The notes: generated from the sequence alone by a model not told the origin. 64,000 nt of DNA from Yersinia nurmii (GCF_001112925.1 NZ_CPYD01000004.1:1-64000); one strand, 5' to 3'. Positions 1 through 11,841 are shown, counted from the stretch's first letter. Numbers and translations: made by a program.

Positions 1-39
1 GCGAAAGGACCTTCGGCTGCCAATGTTGTTGCCCTGTAA
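1..39 (+). CDS. cold-shock protein, C-terminal end only
   Basis: The first 13 codons of the window read [12 protein letters not shown] and stop. This is the C-terminal end of a CspA-family cold-shock protein, a small single-stranded nucleic-acid-binding OB fold that acts as an RNA chaperone. The same ending (AKGPSAANV-) closes the complete csp gene at 9158-9370, so two paralogues flank the kdoO-lacI segment. The start and most of the gene lie left of the window, so the paralogue cannot be named. A terminator hairpin follows at 178. Confidence 0.85.
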   Translation, partial: AKGPSAANVVAL

Positions 40-177
40 AGACAGGCAATAACGGCTAATTATCAGATTAGAAACCCCTGTTTTCTATCCGATAAGAATT
101 GTCAAAAGAAAACCCGCCTTGTGCGAGAGACCAAGTTTGAAGATCCTTAGATCGATCTATAAATTACGGTACTATTA

Positions 178-204
178 CGGCTCCTATGACTAGGAGCCGT
201 TTTT
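178..204 (+). terminator. rho-independent terminator after csp
   Basis: An 8-bp stem (178-185 with 192-199, arms CGGCTCCT/AGGAGCCG) with a 6-base loop is followed directly by five T. It ends the cold-shock transcript entering from the left. Confidence 0.85.
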
Positions 205-365
205 CATGCAATTTTTCAGGCTATTGAGCGACTATCCCTTCTACGACATTCTTCGTAAAAATTTTTCCACTGAATAGATATATCACTGCCGGTTGAAGCA
301 CATTAGACTTCGTAGGCGTAATCTCAAAGAGAAGAGAGCAAACAGTGACGTGGGAATTCATATAA

Positions 366-397
366 AGAAACGCCCTCGTCAATCAAGACTGAGGGCG
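366..397 (-). terminator. rho-independent terminator after kdoO
   Basis: Read on the minus strand, arms CGCCCTC (371-377) and GAGGGCG (391-397) form a 7-bp GC-rich stem followed by TTTCTTT. It lies about 80 bases beyond the kdoO stop codon. Confidence 0.65.
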
Positions 398-478
398 GTT
401 AGGGCACCATAGGTTTATATTCGAAGAGACCGTGCCATTCCACTTAATGGCGCTGAACGGATTGGATAAGCGAAATAG

Positions 479-1378
479 TTAGATCAATTGTTGGCCAGTG
501 AGCGATTCAAGAATTTTTAACGGTGACTGCTCTGGGTGTTTCATACCTTTTACCGGTAATAGGAAGGTCTGTTCCAGCATATATTGGCCTCCCATTGCGG
601 CATGTGGTGTTTGATCTGAAAAACAAATCCAACTGCTACCTGGCGGAAATTCGATCGCAACTTGTTGGCCATTTTGCTGATAATCTGCGTCAGATTTCAT
701 TTTATCGTGTAGCTGCAACATTAAATGGTCGTAATGGCTGCGTCGGAGTTTGGTGATACCAACTTTATGTTGTAACCAGCAGCTAATAGGTGAGTAGCGA
801 TCGAGTTTTGGCAGATAACGGCTCGCCAACTGCTGGAAATCTTCACCTACTCGCCAGGAGCGATTTTCACCATGGGGGTTAATATTGGTGAAAATACGAA
901 TAATCCGCTCACCGTAATTAGGCCTTGAGGGGAAAGCATCAACGTGTAAACGGCTATCATCTTTTCGCCAAGACGTTTTGTCCCGCCATGCGGTGACTGG
1001 ATGAAGCCTCAGGCTGTTAGTTGGGCTGCGTAGGGCATGGGTATATTCAGGTAATAATTGCCCTAATAGACTAACGCAGTGTTGATAATAGCGCTCAAGC
1101 AACTGGCGAGTTAACTCGATTTTACTTTCATCCGTAACACCGGTAAGTACACCTTCCTGAGGTTTGAAACTGATGTTTTTGCGTTTTATATCGACCAGCG
1201 CTGGATTCAGTAATTGCTTCTCTTGTGAGCTTAAAGGGAAAGCCAGATTCGGTAAAAAAAGGACTTTTCCCTGTTCTAAGGCTTCGATTGCATCGGGAGT
1301 GACATGCTCATTCTTGCCCCAATGTTGGTAAGGGAGAGTGAGAATCATCGGATCTGGGGCGATAGAGTTAGAATTCAT
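479..1378 (-). CDS. kdoO: Kdo hydroxylase (Fe(II)/2-oxoglutarate dioxygenase)
   Basis: The 299-residue product resembles the Kdo hydroxylase family (KdoO of Burkholderia and Yersinia), which hydroxylates a 3-deoxy-D-manno-octulosonic acid residue of the LPS inner core, giving the Ko sugar. The sequence shows the iron-binding facial triad: HVD at residues 145-147 and a distal His in TPHAAMGG at about 259, followed by LEQTFLLP. There is no signal peptide, as expected for an enzyme acting on lipid A-Kdo precursors on the cytoplasmic side. The gene is monocistronic, with its own terminator downstream. The start at MNSNS is the first ATG but has only a weak ribosome site; MILTLPYQHW (residue 11) is an alternative. 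Family assignment is from recalled sequence resemblance. Confidence 0.8.
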   Translation of the reverse strand: MNSNSIAPDPMILTLPYQHWGKNEHVTPDAIEALEQGKVLFLPNLAFPLSSQEKQLLNPALVDIKRKNISFKPQEGVLTGVTDESKIELTRQLLERYYQHCVSLLGQLLPEYTHALRSPTNSLRLHPVTAWRDKTSWRKDDSRLHVDAFPSRPNYGERIIRIFTNINPHGENRSWRVGEDFQQLASRYLPKLDRYSPISCWLQHKVGITKLRRSHYDHLMLQLHDKMKSDADYQQNGQQVAIEFPPGSSWICFSDQTPHAAMGGQYMLEQTFLLPVKGMKHPEQSPLKILESLTGQQLI

Positions 1379-1380
1379 CA

Positions 1381-1745
1381 GATATCCGGCCTAGATTATT
1401 TTAGTCAGTGGTAAATAATATAACTTTTTTTTAATAATTAATTGCACTTTTGTGGCAAATTGCGAATAAACAGAAGATTCCGGTTAGTGGCAGAGTAAGT
1501 AATGAAGTGGCATTTATGCAGAGTATCCCATTAGGTGATTATTGTTTTGAATATTATGAGAACAATGATGCTTAATGAGCTAAGCATCATTCTCCTAGAT
1601 TAGATCGTTATAGAGAGGGGGGGAGAGGGGATAGCGATAGACGGTGTATCACCTTCCTCTAGCTAAGAAACGTAGAAAATTGAATCAATGTATTTGAATA
1701 TTAATCAGTTAACTGAACGGTGATGGCTCTAATAAAAAATTGACA
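1381..1745. other. intergenic region with a 10-bp inverted repeat
   Basis: This is an AT-rich stretch of about 400 bases between kdoO and the ylaC-like gene, with no convincing ORF. It holds a perfect 10-bp inverted repeat (ATGATGCTTA at 1565-1574, TAAGCATCAT at 1581-1590). No T-run follows on either strand, so it may be an operator or a processing hairpin rather than a terminator. Confidence 0.5.
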
Positions 1746-1779
1746 TACAAAAAGCCATGATAATCAAGGCTTTTTGTAT
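1746..1779 (-). terminator. terminator after ylaC-like gene
   Basis: Arms TACAAAAAGCC (1747-1756 region) and GGCTTTTTGTA (1768-1778) form a stem with a T-run within its 3' arm on either strand. It sits about 20 bases past the ylaC-like stop and could act bidirectionally. Confidence 0.7.
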
Positions 1780-1797
1780 CAAGTACACATCATCGGA

Positions 1798-2304
1798 TTA
1801 GACTGGCACAATTCGCGAGTCAGCAATCGGGGATACTTGCTTTTTTGAGTAGGCCAGATCGTAAACATCGTAGAAATCGATTTCGCCTTTATTTTCTATG
1901 ATGCGTTTAATCTTATTTTTAAAGTCATCATTGATATTTTTATTTTCAAGTAATTTAGCCACTGCTTCTGGAGACAGAGCGCGGCTGAAAAACCATTCGC
2001 CGTTATAGCAAACGCGGAGATCGAGTACACCAATGTCTTCAAATTTAAATATCGGCTTTATTTCCATCAATAAAATTGCTGACATGATGACAAAAAATGC
2101 AGTAAAACCAATAACGTAATAAGTGCCAAAATAAGGTGTTAATAGCATCAGAATTAGAACAAAAAAATATGAAACCAGCATTGCCAAGCACAAATATGGA
2201 TGTTTATGAATGAACTCAATATTAAAGTCAAGACGACCATTTCGGTTTTCTTTTTTATTGATTTTCTCAATGTCTTCAATGAGTATTTCTTTTATTATAT
2301 CCAT
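1798..2304 (-). CDS. ylaC: YlaC-family inner-membrane protein
   Basis: The 168-residue protein matches the E. coli YlaC layout: an N-terminal cytoplasmic helix, a HKHPYL segment, two closely spaced membrane helices (about residues 40-85), then a conserved soluble domain with FEDIGVLDLRVCYNGEW and a C-terminal KGEIDFYDVYDLA. The function of YlaC is not known. I chose the ATG at 2304 (MDIIKEIL) over an upstream ATG at 2337 because AAGG lies at proper distance before it. The C-terminal tail after the family motif is a little longer than in E. coli (156 residues). The gene stands alone between two terminator-like hairpins. Confidence 0.8.
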   Translation of the reverse strand: MDIIKEILIEDIEKINKKENRNGRLDFNIEFIHKHPYLCLAMLVSYFFVLILMLLTPYFGTYYVIGFTAFFVIMSAILLMEIKPIFKFEDIGVLDLRVCYNGEWFFSRALSPEAVAKLLENKNINDDFKNKIKRIIENKGEIDFYDVYDLAYSKKQVSPIADSRIVPV

Positions 2305-2485
2305 CGCGATGACCTTGTAATTGCAGATGAGTTGCATAGAGATTATTATCTATTGCTATAGATTAGCACGAGAAATGCGTCCTCAAGTATATCAGTTTGA
2401 TGAATTACCTGTCCTAACTGTTATAGGTGGTTTCTGCGTTTCGTGAGTTTTTGAACACTGTTATCACCTGCTGGTGACGACATCA

Positions 2486-2525
2486 TTCTCTGCTTTACTG
2501 AGCTATAACTCAGTAGAGCAGAGAA
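2486..2525. repeat. 17-bp inverted repeat (long hairpin)
   Basis: Arms at 2486-2502 and 2509-2525 pair over 17 positions with a single G/T mismatch around a 6-base loop. The repeat lies between the ylaC-like gene and the quinone oxidoreductase, about 57 bases beyond the latter's stop. No T-run follows on either strand, so it is not a classic terminator. Confidence 0.7.
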
Positions 2526-2581
2526 CCTGATGAGATTGAACACTCTACTTGTTTTATCAAGCACGAGGTGACTATTTGACG

Positions 2582-3589
2582 TTAGAACGTGAGCACAATT
2601 TTACCAAAATGAGTGCTAGCTTCCATTAATTCGTGTGCGGCGGCGGCCTCCTTGATAGGGAAAGTCGCAAAAATCTGTGGTTTTAGCTGCCCTTTCTCTA
2701 TCAATGGCCAAATTTTTAGTTGTAACTCTTCTGCAATTAATGCTTTTTCTGCCACGGTTCGTGAACGTAGCGTCGAGCCAGTATGTGTCAGGCGTTTTAA
2801 TAGCATCGGCATCAAGTTCAGATCTTTAGCTGGACCATTTTGCGTACCTATTTGTACAATTCTGCCATTCATCGCAGCGGCTTCATAATTGCGTGCTACA
2901 TAGTCACCAGCGATGAGATCGACAATAACGTCGGCACCTTTGCCTTCAGTGGCTAATTTTGTTTCAGCCACAAAATCCTGAGTGTGGTAGTTAATCGCCA
3001 CATCAGCGCCCAGTTCCAGGCAAGCTTCTCGCTTATCTTCCGATCCGACGGTGACAATTATTTTTGCTGCGCCAAACGCTTTGCTTAGCATGGTTGAGGT
3101 TGTACCAATGCCTGAGGAACCACCGTGTATCAGCACGGTTTCGCCTGCTTTTAAGCCGCCACGTTGAAATAAATTAGTCCAGACGGTGAAAAAGGTTTCG
3201 GGTAACGCCGCAGCCTCAACCATTGATAAACCTTTCGGAACCGGGAGGGCGTTTGTTTCGTGTATCACACAATATTCAGCATAACCACCGCCTGCGATCA
3301 GGCCACAAACTTTGTCGCCTATCTTGAACCGAGTTGTTTTTTGTCCCAAGGCTACAACTTCACCTGAAATTTCTAACCCCGGAATGTCTGATGCGCCCGG
3401 TGGCGGGGCATAATGGCCGCGACGTTGCAGAACATCGGGCCGGTTAACGCCAGCAGCCGCAACTTTGACTAAAATTTGCCCTTCATCTGGAGTAGGGATA
3501 GGGCGTTTCCCTGCCATTAAGACGGAAGGTGGACCAAATTGGGTTATTTCTATCGCAACCATGCGATTATCGGAGGTTATTGAAGACAT
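2582..3589 (-). CDS. NAD(P)H-quinone oxidoreductase, PIG3-type MDR family
   Basis: The 335-residue zinc-independent medium-chain reductase resembles the bacterial PIG3/quinone oxidoreductase group, which reduces quinones with NADPH. The N-terminal half has the GroES-like fold (VLQRRGHYAPPPG, IPGLEISGEV). A Rossmann motif, HGGSSGIGT, follows at about residues 155-163, then the ALPETFFTVWTNLF segment typical of the family. Zinc ligands are absent. The start at 3589 (MSSITS) is preferred because AGAGG lies six bases upstream; an ATG at 3619 has no such site. It reads in the same direction as lacZ but is separated from it by a strong terminator, so it is probably not part of a lac operon. Confidence 0.85.
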   Translation of the reverse strand: MSSITSDNRMVAIEITQFGPPSVLMAGKRPIPTPDEGQILVKVAAAGVNRPDVLQRRGHYAPPPGASDIPGLEISGEVVALGQKTTRFKIGDKVCGLIAGGGYAEYCVIHETNALPVPKGLSMVEAAALPETFFTVWTNLFQRGGLKAGETVLIHGGSSGIGTTSTMLSKAFGAAKIIVTVGSEDKREACLELGADVAINYHTQDFVAETKLATEGKGADVIVDLIAGDYVARNYEAAAMNGRIVQIGTQNGPAKDLNLMPMLLKRLTHTGSTLRSRTVAEKALIAEELQLKIWPLIEKGQLKPQIFATFPIKEAAAAHELMEASTHFGKIVLTF

Positions 3590-3767
3590 ATCATTCCTCT
3601 TTAGTTGTGGCGAATTCATTGAGTAGCCAATGAGTTCTGATTCACAGAAAAGGTTAATAGTTTAATAAAACCCTCTGAGTGCTGACCATATTAGCCTCAT
3701 TGTGACAATAATCCACTCGTAGAGTGCAAGTCAGATACGGAAAGTAAGGTACGATAGAAAGAAATAA

Positions 3768-3796
3768 ATAAAAAAGGCGCCCAATAGGTTGGGCGC
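3768..3796 (-). terminator. rho-independent terminator after lacZ
   Basis: On the minus strand the arms GCGCCCAA/TTGGGCGC (3777-3784 with 3789-3796) form an 8-bp stem with a 4-base loop, followed by a run of T. It lies about 140 bases past the lacZ stop and separates lacZ from the downstream oxidoreductase. Confidence 0.8.
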
Positions 3797-3935
3797 ATAA
3801 AAGTGCTAAAAATTAATGACTTCAGGACTAAGAGATACTTCGGATCATTTTGATTGTATGGGTAAACCCATCGACCGTTATATAGGTATTAATCCTAAAC
3901 CTTGCGCCATAAAAAAGCCGGTTTAAGTTCCTTAA

Positions 3936-7109
<3,174 letters not shown>

Positions 7110-7163
7110 TTATCGGAGCTCGCATTCAGCGGATAGACGACACTCAATCCCCTATATAGCCAC

Positions 7164-7190
7164 AATAAATGTTATGCGCTCACATTTATT
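7164..7190 (-). promoter_or_regulatory. lac operator (O1-like) upstream of lacZ
   Basis: This is a 27-base imperfect palindrome whose outer arms AATAAATGT/ACATTTATT are perfect. Its core on the minus strand is TGTGAGCGCATAACA, differing at one base from the E. coli lac operator core TGTGAGCGGATAACA. It lies about 80-105 bases before the lacZ start, where LacI bound here would be expected to block transcription. Confidence 0.8.
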
Positions 7191-7333
7191 GTTTTGCTTA
7201 CCTTGAAGGGGAAATAATCGCTTGTAAATGGGTAAAAAATGAATAAGCGAGTGAGATCGCATTTATTTTAGGTTATGCAAAAAATCGTGAATTTTTTTCC
7301 GAGAAGGCTCGATAAATTGATTTATCGCTGATG

Positions 7334-7357
7334 ATATGTGAGCGAGTAACACGTAAT
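7334..7357 (+). promoter_or_regulatory. second lac-like operator near the lacI 3' end
   Basis: The core TGTGAGCGAGTAACACG on the plus strand resembles the lac operator core. It sits just past the lacI stop codon, about 168 bases from the centre of the first operator. By analogy with E. coli O3 it may allow looping by a tetrameric LacI. The arms are less symmetric than in the main operator. Confidence 0.55.
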
Positions 7358-7369
7358 GTTTATTTCGAG

Positions 7370-8464
7370 CTACAAGGTGCCCAGACGATTCGCTATTTGT
7401 ACCAATTGTTCCGCAAGCTCTTGTGGTGTCGCTCGCGACATGATTGGAACGTTATTTACTGGTGCGGTCGTTTGACGAAGCACAAGTTCGGGGCTTAAAA
7501 GCAGAGCGTTTGGCTGGGTGTCATGGTTAGTGCGAAGTCGCGCGACCAGTTGTTGCAGGCTTTTCTCGCCTAGCTGACGAAAATCTTGTCTGACGGTCGT
7601 TAAAGGGGGATGAAAATAGGCACTATCGTCGGTGTCGTCGTATCCAACGATAGAAACATCTTTTGGGATGCTAAGACCTTGTTCCTGAAGGGCGCGTAAA
7701 ACCCCCAAAGCCATTTGGTCGCTGGCAACCAAAATAGCGGTAAAAGAGGTGCCGCTTTGTAAAAGGGATTTTGCGCAAAGATAGCCACTGTGTGCACTCC
7801 AATCTCCGTAGAACACTTTCTGAGGCTTTAAGCCGCTCAGGGCTAACGTGGTTAACCAGCCTTGATAGCGTAGTTGGGAAGAAATTGTGTCTTTAGGGCC
7901 TGCGATCAGAACTATCTTCTGATGTCCTAACGCCAATAAATGTTCAGCACCTTGTCTGGCGCCCTGAAACGGGTCAAAAACGACGCTATGAGCCGTTGAT
8001 TGCGGATCAACATCCAGAAATATAACGGGAACTTTGGTGCATTGATGGGTTATTTCTGCACTTTGCTGCTGAGTTAATGGCGCATTGATTAATATCCCCT
8101 CAACCCGCTGAGCCAGGAGTTCATTCACAGCGCGCTGGCAGGCCTGCTCGTCAAAATGGTCAATCATGGCGATGACAACGCTAAAACCTAATTGGCGGGC
8201 TTTTATCTTTATTGCTGAGGCAATCTGCGATGGCGCATGTAAAGATAAATTGGTTGTGACTAACCCAAGCGTACAGCTGTTCTTTCCTGCTAGCTGTTGG
8301 GCAACGCGATTTGGTACATAGTGCAGTGCTATCATTGCCTGTTCTATTTTAGCTCTGGTTTTGTCTGAGACATTCGGAGCCTGATTTAATACGCGAGAAA
8401 CGGTCTGATAGGATACACCCGCGTAATGTGCGACATCATCGAGCGTTACGGATTTGGTTTTCAT
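7370..8464 (-). CDS. lacI: LacI-family repressor of lacZ
   Basis: The 364-residue LacI/GalR regulator has an N-terminal helix-turn-helix (VTLDDVAHYAGVSYQTVSRVLN), a hinge with YVPNRVAQQLAGK, and a periplasmic-binding-protein-like sugar-sensing core (residues 60-330). YQTVSR in the recognition helix is that of E. coli LacI (Tyr17-Gln18-Arg22), fitting the lac-like operators found next to it. A C-terminal segment rich in Leu/Gln (TPQELAEQLVQIANRLGTL) could be the tetramerisation helix. I chose the ATG at 8464 because the HTH normally begins within a few residues of the start; the frame stays open upstream to 8506. Its ribosome site is weak. A heptamer repeat lies 92-159 bases upstream. Confidence 0.92.
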   Translation of the reverse strand: MKTKSVTLDDVAHYAGVSYQTVSRVLNQAPNVSDKTRAKIEQAMIALHYVPNRVAQQLAGKNSCTLGLVTTNLSLHAPSQIASAIKIKARQLGFSVVIAMIDHFDEQACQRAVNELLAQRVEGILINAPLTQQQSAEITHQCTKVPVIFLDVDPQSTAHSVVFDPFQGARQGAEHLLALGHQKIVLIAGPKDTISSQLRYQGWLTTLALSGLKPQKVFYGDWSAHSGYLCAKSLLQSGTSFTAILVASDQMALGVLRALQEQGLSIPKDVSIVGYDDTDDSAYFHPPLTTVRQDFRQLGEKSLQQLVARLRTNHDTQPNALLLSPELVLRQTTAPVNNVPIMSRATPQELAEQLVQIANRLGTL

Positions 8465-8555
8465 AAACAGTTTCTCAGCAACAGAACTTGCTGAACATAA
8501 TAGCAAAATTGTGGCATGAATTTTTTATGGAAGCAGTAAAAGGTTAAAATCGCCT

Positions 8556-8623
8556 GCCAGAAGCCAGAAGCCAGAAGCCAGAAGCCAGAAGCCAGAAGCC
8601 AGAAGCCAGAAGCCAGAAGCCAG
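8556..8623. repeat. heptanucleotide tandem repeat (GCCAGAA) x 9.7
   Basis: Nine perfect copies of GCCAGAA plus a partial tenth copy run without interruption. The array lies 92-159 bases upstream of the lacI ATG. Such perfect short repeats change copy number by slipped-strand mispairing and are used as VNTR markers in Yersinia. Confidence 0.97.
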
Positions 8624-8643
8624 GTTTTATTTTGTCGGGTCAC

Positions 8644-9157
8644 TGAGCTTTATAGAGAAAACTCATTTAGAAAATTATACGCAACGAAATTGGCGTAGGG
8701 GCTGAAACTCGCAGATTTAACACAATTTTATAGTTAAGCTGATTTAAGTCATTGCGTTGATAGCTAAAAACGTGAGTTAGAGTGAAAAGCATTTGGGCCA
8801 ATGCCGCGTAATAAGACGTGGCAGTATTGAATGAAATGGTGTGCGCAGCAGGCTATGGCTGGGGAAAGTGAATAAAAAACGGCTTCTTTGCCTTAATTTT
8901 AGGCATGTGAATCACAATATTCGGTTCCTGTAATAAAAAGAGTTGCTATTAAAAGCCCATCATGAGTTAATGCGTCTCGGCCTGTGGTACAGACCTATTT
9001 ATGCACGACATCTTGAGTAAAGTAGTTCATATTTAAAGCGTTATCGTTGATAGCTCTTCACTGACGAATTTCCTTCATAGTGCCTCCATAAGTAACGACT
9101 GATAACCGGCTATAACACGCCCATGGTGGCAAAAATTTTTTAATTAAGGAAATAAAC
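8644..9157. other. long upstream region of the cold-shock gene
   Basis: These 500 bases have no credible ORF. The last 150-200 bases before the csp ATG are likely its long 5' untranslated leader, as in the cspA family, where the leader acts as an RNA thermosensor; the end, TTAATTAAGGAAATAAAC before the ATG, resembles the E. coli cspA ribosome-binding region. No promoter could be fixed with confidence. Confidence 0.45.
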
Positions 9158-9370
9158 ATGTCTAACATGATGAAAGGTCAAGTAAAGTGGTTCAACGAGT
9201 CTAAAGGCTTCGGTTTCATCACTCCAGCTGACGGCAGCAAAGACGTGTTCGTACACTTCTCTGCAATCCAAGATCAAGGCTTCAAGACCCTGGCTGAAGG
9301 CCAGAACGTACAGTTCTCTATCGAGAACGGTGCTAAAGGTCCGTCTGCAGCAAACGTAACTGCAATCTAA
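9158..9370 (+). CDS. cold-shock protein, CspA family
   Basis: The 70-residue single OB-fold protein carries both RNA-binding motifs: KGFGFITP (RNP1) and DVFVHFSAI (RNP2). It binds single-stranded RNA and DNA and prevents structure in mRNA at low temperature. AAGGA lies seven bases before the ATG. A terminator follows 23 bases after the stop, so the gene is monocistronic. The C-terminus is nearly the same as that of the gene cut by the left window edge, which suggests a duplicated csp pair. Which paralogue (cspA, cspB, cspE) this is cannot be told from sequence alone. Confidence 0.95.
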   Translation: MSNMMKGQVKWFNESKGFGFITPADGSKDVFVHFSAIQDQGFKTLAEGQNVQFSIENGAKGPSAANVTAI

Positions 9371-9392
9371 TCGGCCTCTCGCTGATTAATTG

Positions 9393-9419
9393 AAAAAACC
9401 CGCTCAGGCGGGTTTTTTG
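9393..9419 (+). terminator. rho-independent terminator after csp
   Basis: A CCCGC/GCGGG stem (9399-9403 with 9408-9412) with a TCAG loop is flanked by six A and six T. It is a strong, possibly bidirectional terminator. Confidence 0.9.
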
Positions 9420-9626
9420 TTATCTGTAATATGCTATGACCTAACCTACACGTTCCGTTCTTCCTCCAGATAATCGATCCTCGAAAGCTACCAGCCAGTG
9501 CATCCTTATTTAAAATACTACCTATTGGTAATTGCTGTTGGATGCCACTATGGTATGCGTAAACCTTATCATTCTCACTCTATTATGTACTACACTAGCT
9601 GCATTGGTTAAATATAGGGTAAGACT

Positions 9627-9812
9627 ATGAAAGTTAACGATCTGGTGACAGTTAAAACCGACGGCGGCCCGAGACGTGAAGGCGTGGTTCTTGAGGTTGA
9701 GGAATTCAGTGAGGGCGTTATGTATCTGGTTTCACTGAAGGATTATCCCGATGGAGTTTGGTTCTTTAACGAAATTGATAGCAAAGACGGGACTTTCGTG
9801 GAACCACGTTGA
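9627..9812 (+). CDS. dsrB: DsrB protein
   Basis: The 61-residue protein matches E. coli DsrB almost throughout: [17 protein letters not shown] at the N-terminus and [22 protein letters not shown] in the middle. Its biochemical role is not known; in E. coli the gene lies beside dsrA and its expression depends on RpoS and DsrA at low temperature. Here it also lies close to a cold-shock gene and to a chemotaxis gene, recalling its position near fliR-rcsA-dsrA in E. coli, although no DsrA RNA was identified here. A terminator follows 20 bases after the stop. Confidence 0.9.
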   Translation: MKVNDLVTVKTDGGPRREGVVLEVEEFSEGVMYLVSLKDYPDGVWFFNEIDSKDGTFVEPR

Positions 9813-9834
9813 ATTGATTAAGCCTATAGACAAG

Positions 9835-9870
9835 AAACCGGAGATGGGGATTCCCTGTCTCCGGTTTTTT
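9835..9870 (+). terminator. rho-independent terminator after dsrB
   Basis: Arms ACCGGAGA (9837-9844) and TCTCCGGT (9858-9865) form a stem, extended by an inner GGGA/TCCC pairing, and a T6 run follows. It lies between convergent dsrB and the chemoreceptor gene and may serve both. Confidence 0.85.
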
Positions 9871-9935
9871 ACATCAATTTTAGCCTGCTATCTGCTAACG
9901 CATTGAACATTCAGTAATCGGCATGAGTAACTCGC

Positions 9936-11657
9936 TTAAAATGTTTCCCAGTTTTCCGTATCCAGTTCTGGCTTTTTAGCATTGAAATTATTGTTTGCTT
10001 TTGCGTTACCTGTGGGCTGTACACCCGTATTTTTACCTTTGCTATTTAATTGGAAAACAGCCACTGCGTGAGTCAGCATTGATGCCTGCTGCTCTAGTGA
10101 TGCCGCCGCCGCTGACGCTTCCTGCACTAAAGAGGCATTTTGCTGCGTGACATTATCCATTTCAGAAACTGCCTGAGCTACCTGACTAATGCCCCGACTT
10201 TGTTCATCGGAAGCAGAGGCAATTTCACCCATAATATCCGTAACATGAGTGACCGCAGTTACGATCTCTTTCATCGCTTTTCCTGCATCAGAAACCAAAA
10301 TCGAACCGTCGCCGACCAGATCAACGGAAGCCTCAATCAGAGATTCGATTTCTTTGGCCGCGTCCGCACTACGTTGAGCCAAGTGACGAACTTCACTGGC
10401 GACAACTGCAAATCCACGTCCTTGCTCCCCTGCTCGGGCTGCTTCGACCGCCGCGTTTAGCGCCAGAATATTAGTTTGGAATGCTATGCTATTGATAACG
10501 TTGGTGATATCTGCAATTTTCATTGAGCTAAGAGATATTTTATCCATCGTGCTCACGACATCGCTGACAATATCGCCACCTTCACGAGCTTTGCTGGAGG
10601 CATTGGCTGCCAGTTGGCTGGCATGATGAGCGTTTTCAGAGTTTTGTTTTACCGTGGCGGTTAGCTGTTCCATACTGGCGGCAGTTTGTTCCAGAGATGC
10701 GGCCTGTTGCTCTGTCCGCGCCGATAGGTCAGTATTTCCAGACGCTATTTCACTGGTCCCTTGATAGATAGAATCTGCGCTATTTCTGACGGATTCAACG
10801 GTTCTGGATAATGATTCCTGCATCTGCTGGATATTGCTGCCTAGAACACCAATTTCGTTTTTGCCGAATGGAATAGTCGGTTGAGTTAGATCGCCATCCG
10901 CAATCCGTTGGATGCGGGTGACCAGCACATTCATGGGCTTAATAATCACTTTACTAATGACTAAAAAAGTCACTAAAGTCAGAAGTACGGTGAAAATGAA
11001 GGCTCCGCCCATTAATATATAACCTAACCGTGTTTCTTGTTTAGCCGATTGATTTATCAGATCGGCTTGCTCTGCACGGTAATTAATCGCAGCGAGTAAA
11101 GGTTCGCTATAGGCCATATCTAACTGTTTCAGCTTTTCCGCTTCGAGAGAAATAACTTCCTCAAAGTGCCCCTGTTGTGAGGCATCCAACATCGGCATCA
11201 TCCCTTCGCTGCGATATTGTTCGTAGGCTTTCTTAAGCGGTATATCCAAAGCTAACTCATTTTTATCTTTACCTGGGCGATTGAAGTAACGATCAAACAT
11301 CTTTTGCGAATCAGCCAGACGATTTTCCGCCGCTTTTAAACTGGATTGATAACTTTCCGTGTCGCCAATGCGTGCGGCAGAAGCGGCCTGAATCAATATT
11401 AAGCGGGCCGCTCGGAGATAATCTGAGCTGTTGGATAACCCCAGGCGAATGTCCACTTCTTTAGTTGCGTGCTCAAGAGACTGATTACTTTGCTTTAAGA
11501 AGTAGCTAGATGTGCCAATGGCCACGGCAAACAATGCCAGTATGCCAACCAAAATTGCCACAAACAGAGTAACCAGGCGGATATTATTAATAAACATGAC
11601 TTTTGCCTGCGAAGGCGTAGCTGTATCTATTAATTGCTGTGTACTTCCACTATTCAT
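9936..11657 (-). CDS. methyl-accepting chemotaxis protein (stand-alone)
   Basis: The 573-residue transmembrane chemoreceptor has a first membrane helix at about residues 27-52, a periplasmic four-helix-type ligand domain (about 53-210), a second membrane helix (about 213-235), and a HAMP domain ([24 protein letters not shown]). The long signalling coiled coil carries the hallmark hairpin tip ([30 protein letters not shown]). It ends in NWETF, the tether that docks CheR and CheB, so it should be a high-abundance self-adapting receptor. The ligand is unknown; the periplasmic domain is unlike Tsr or Tar. It lies 7.5 kb from flhDC with its own sigma-28-like promoter. MFINNIRLV (residue 21) is an alternative start, more like typical receptor starts. 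Confidence 0.9.
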   Translation of the reverse strand: MNSGSTQQLIDTATPSQAKVMFINNIRLVTLFVAILVGILALFAVAIGTSSYFLKQSNQSLEHATKEVDIRLGLSNSSDYLRAARLILIQAASAARIGDTESYQSSLKAAENRLADSQKMFDRYFNRPGKDKNELALDIPLKKAYEQYRSEGMMPMLDASQQGHFEEVISLEAEKLKQLDMAYSEPLLAAINYRAEQADLINQSAKQETRLGYILMGGAFIFTVLLTLVTFLVISKVIIKPMNVLVTRIQRIADGDLTQPTIPFGKNEIGVLGSNIQQMQESLSRTVESVRNSADSIYQGTSEIASGNTDLSARTEQQAASLEQTAASMEQLTATVKQNSENAHHASQLAANASSKAREGGDIVSDVVSTMDKISLSSMKIADITNVINSIAFQTNILALNAAVEAARAGEQGRGFAVVASEVRHLAQRSADAAKEIESLIEASVDLVGDGSILVSDAGKAMKEIVTAVTHVTDIMGEIASASDEQSRGISQVAQAVSEMDNVTQQNASLVQEASAAAASLEQQASMLTHAVAVFQLNSKGKNTGVQPTGNAKANNNFNAKKPELDTENWETF

Positions 11658-11762
11658 TATTATTTCCGTCTTAAAGGCGATCGAAGGGAGAGGTAGTAAC
11701 CGGACAGAACTTTATTCACATTGGTAATTAACTACATAAACTGCATAGAGTACTTTTAAAAC

Positions 11763-11789
11763 CTATCGGCCATTGCCCCGAAATGCTTA
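11763..11789 (-). promoter_or_regulatory. sigma-28 promoter of the chemoreceptor gene
   Basis: On the minus strand TAAGCATT, an 11-base spacer and GCCGATAG fit the FliA consensus TAAAGTTT-N11-GCCGATAA at 5/8 and 7/8 positions. It lies 106 bases before the chemoreceptor start, as expected for a class 3 flagellar gene. Confidence 0.7.
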
Positions 11790-11841
11790 GGGTTATATAT
11801 GCGACAGAGATCGCAAAACTGATTAAATACGTTCATAAAAC

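Noticed and set aside
8461-8643. Treating the heptamer-containing frame as a true gene
   Set aside because: The frame consists largely of repeat translation (LLASGFW) and begins with a GTG without ribosome site. It is kept only as a possible translation-coupling leader in the findings.
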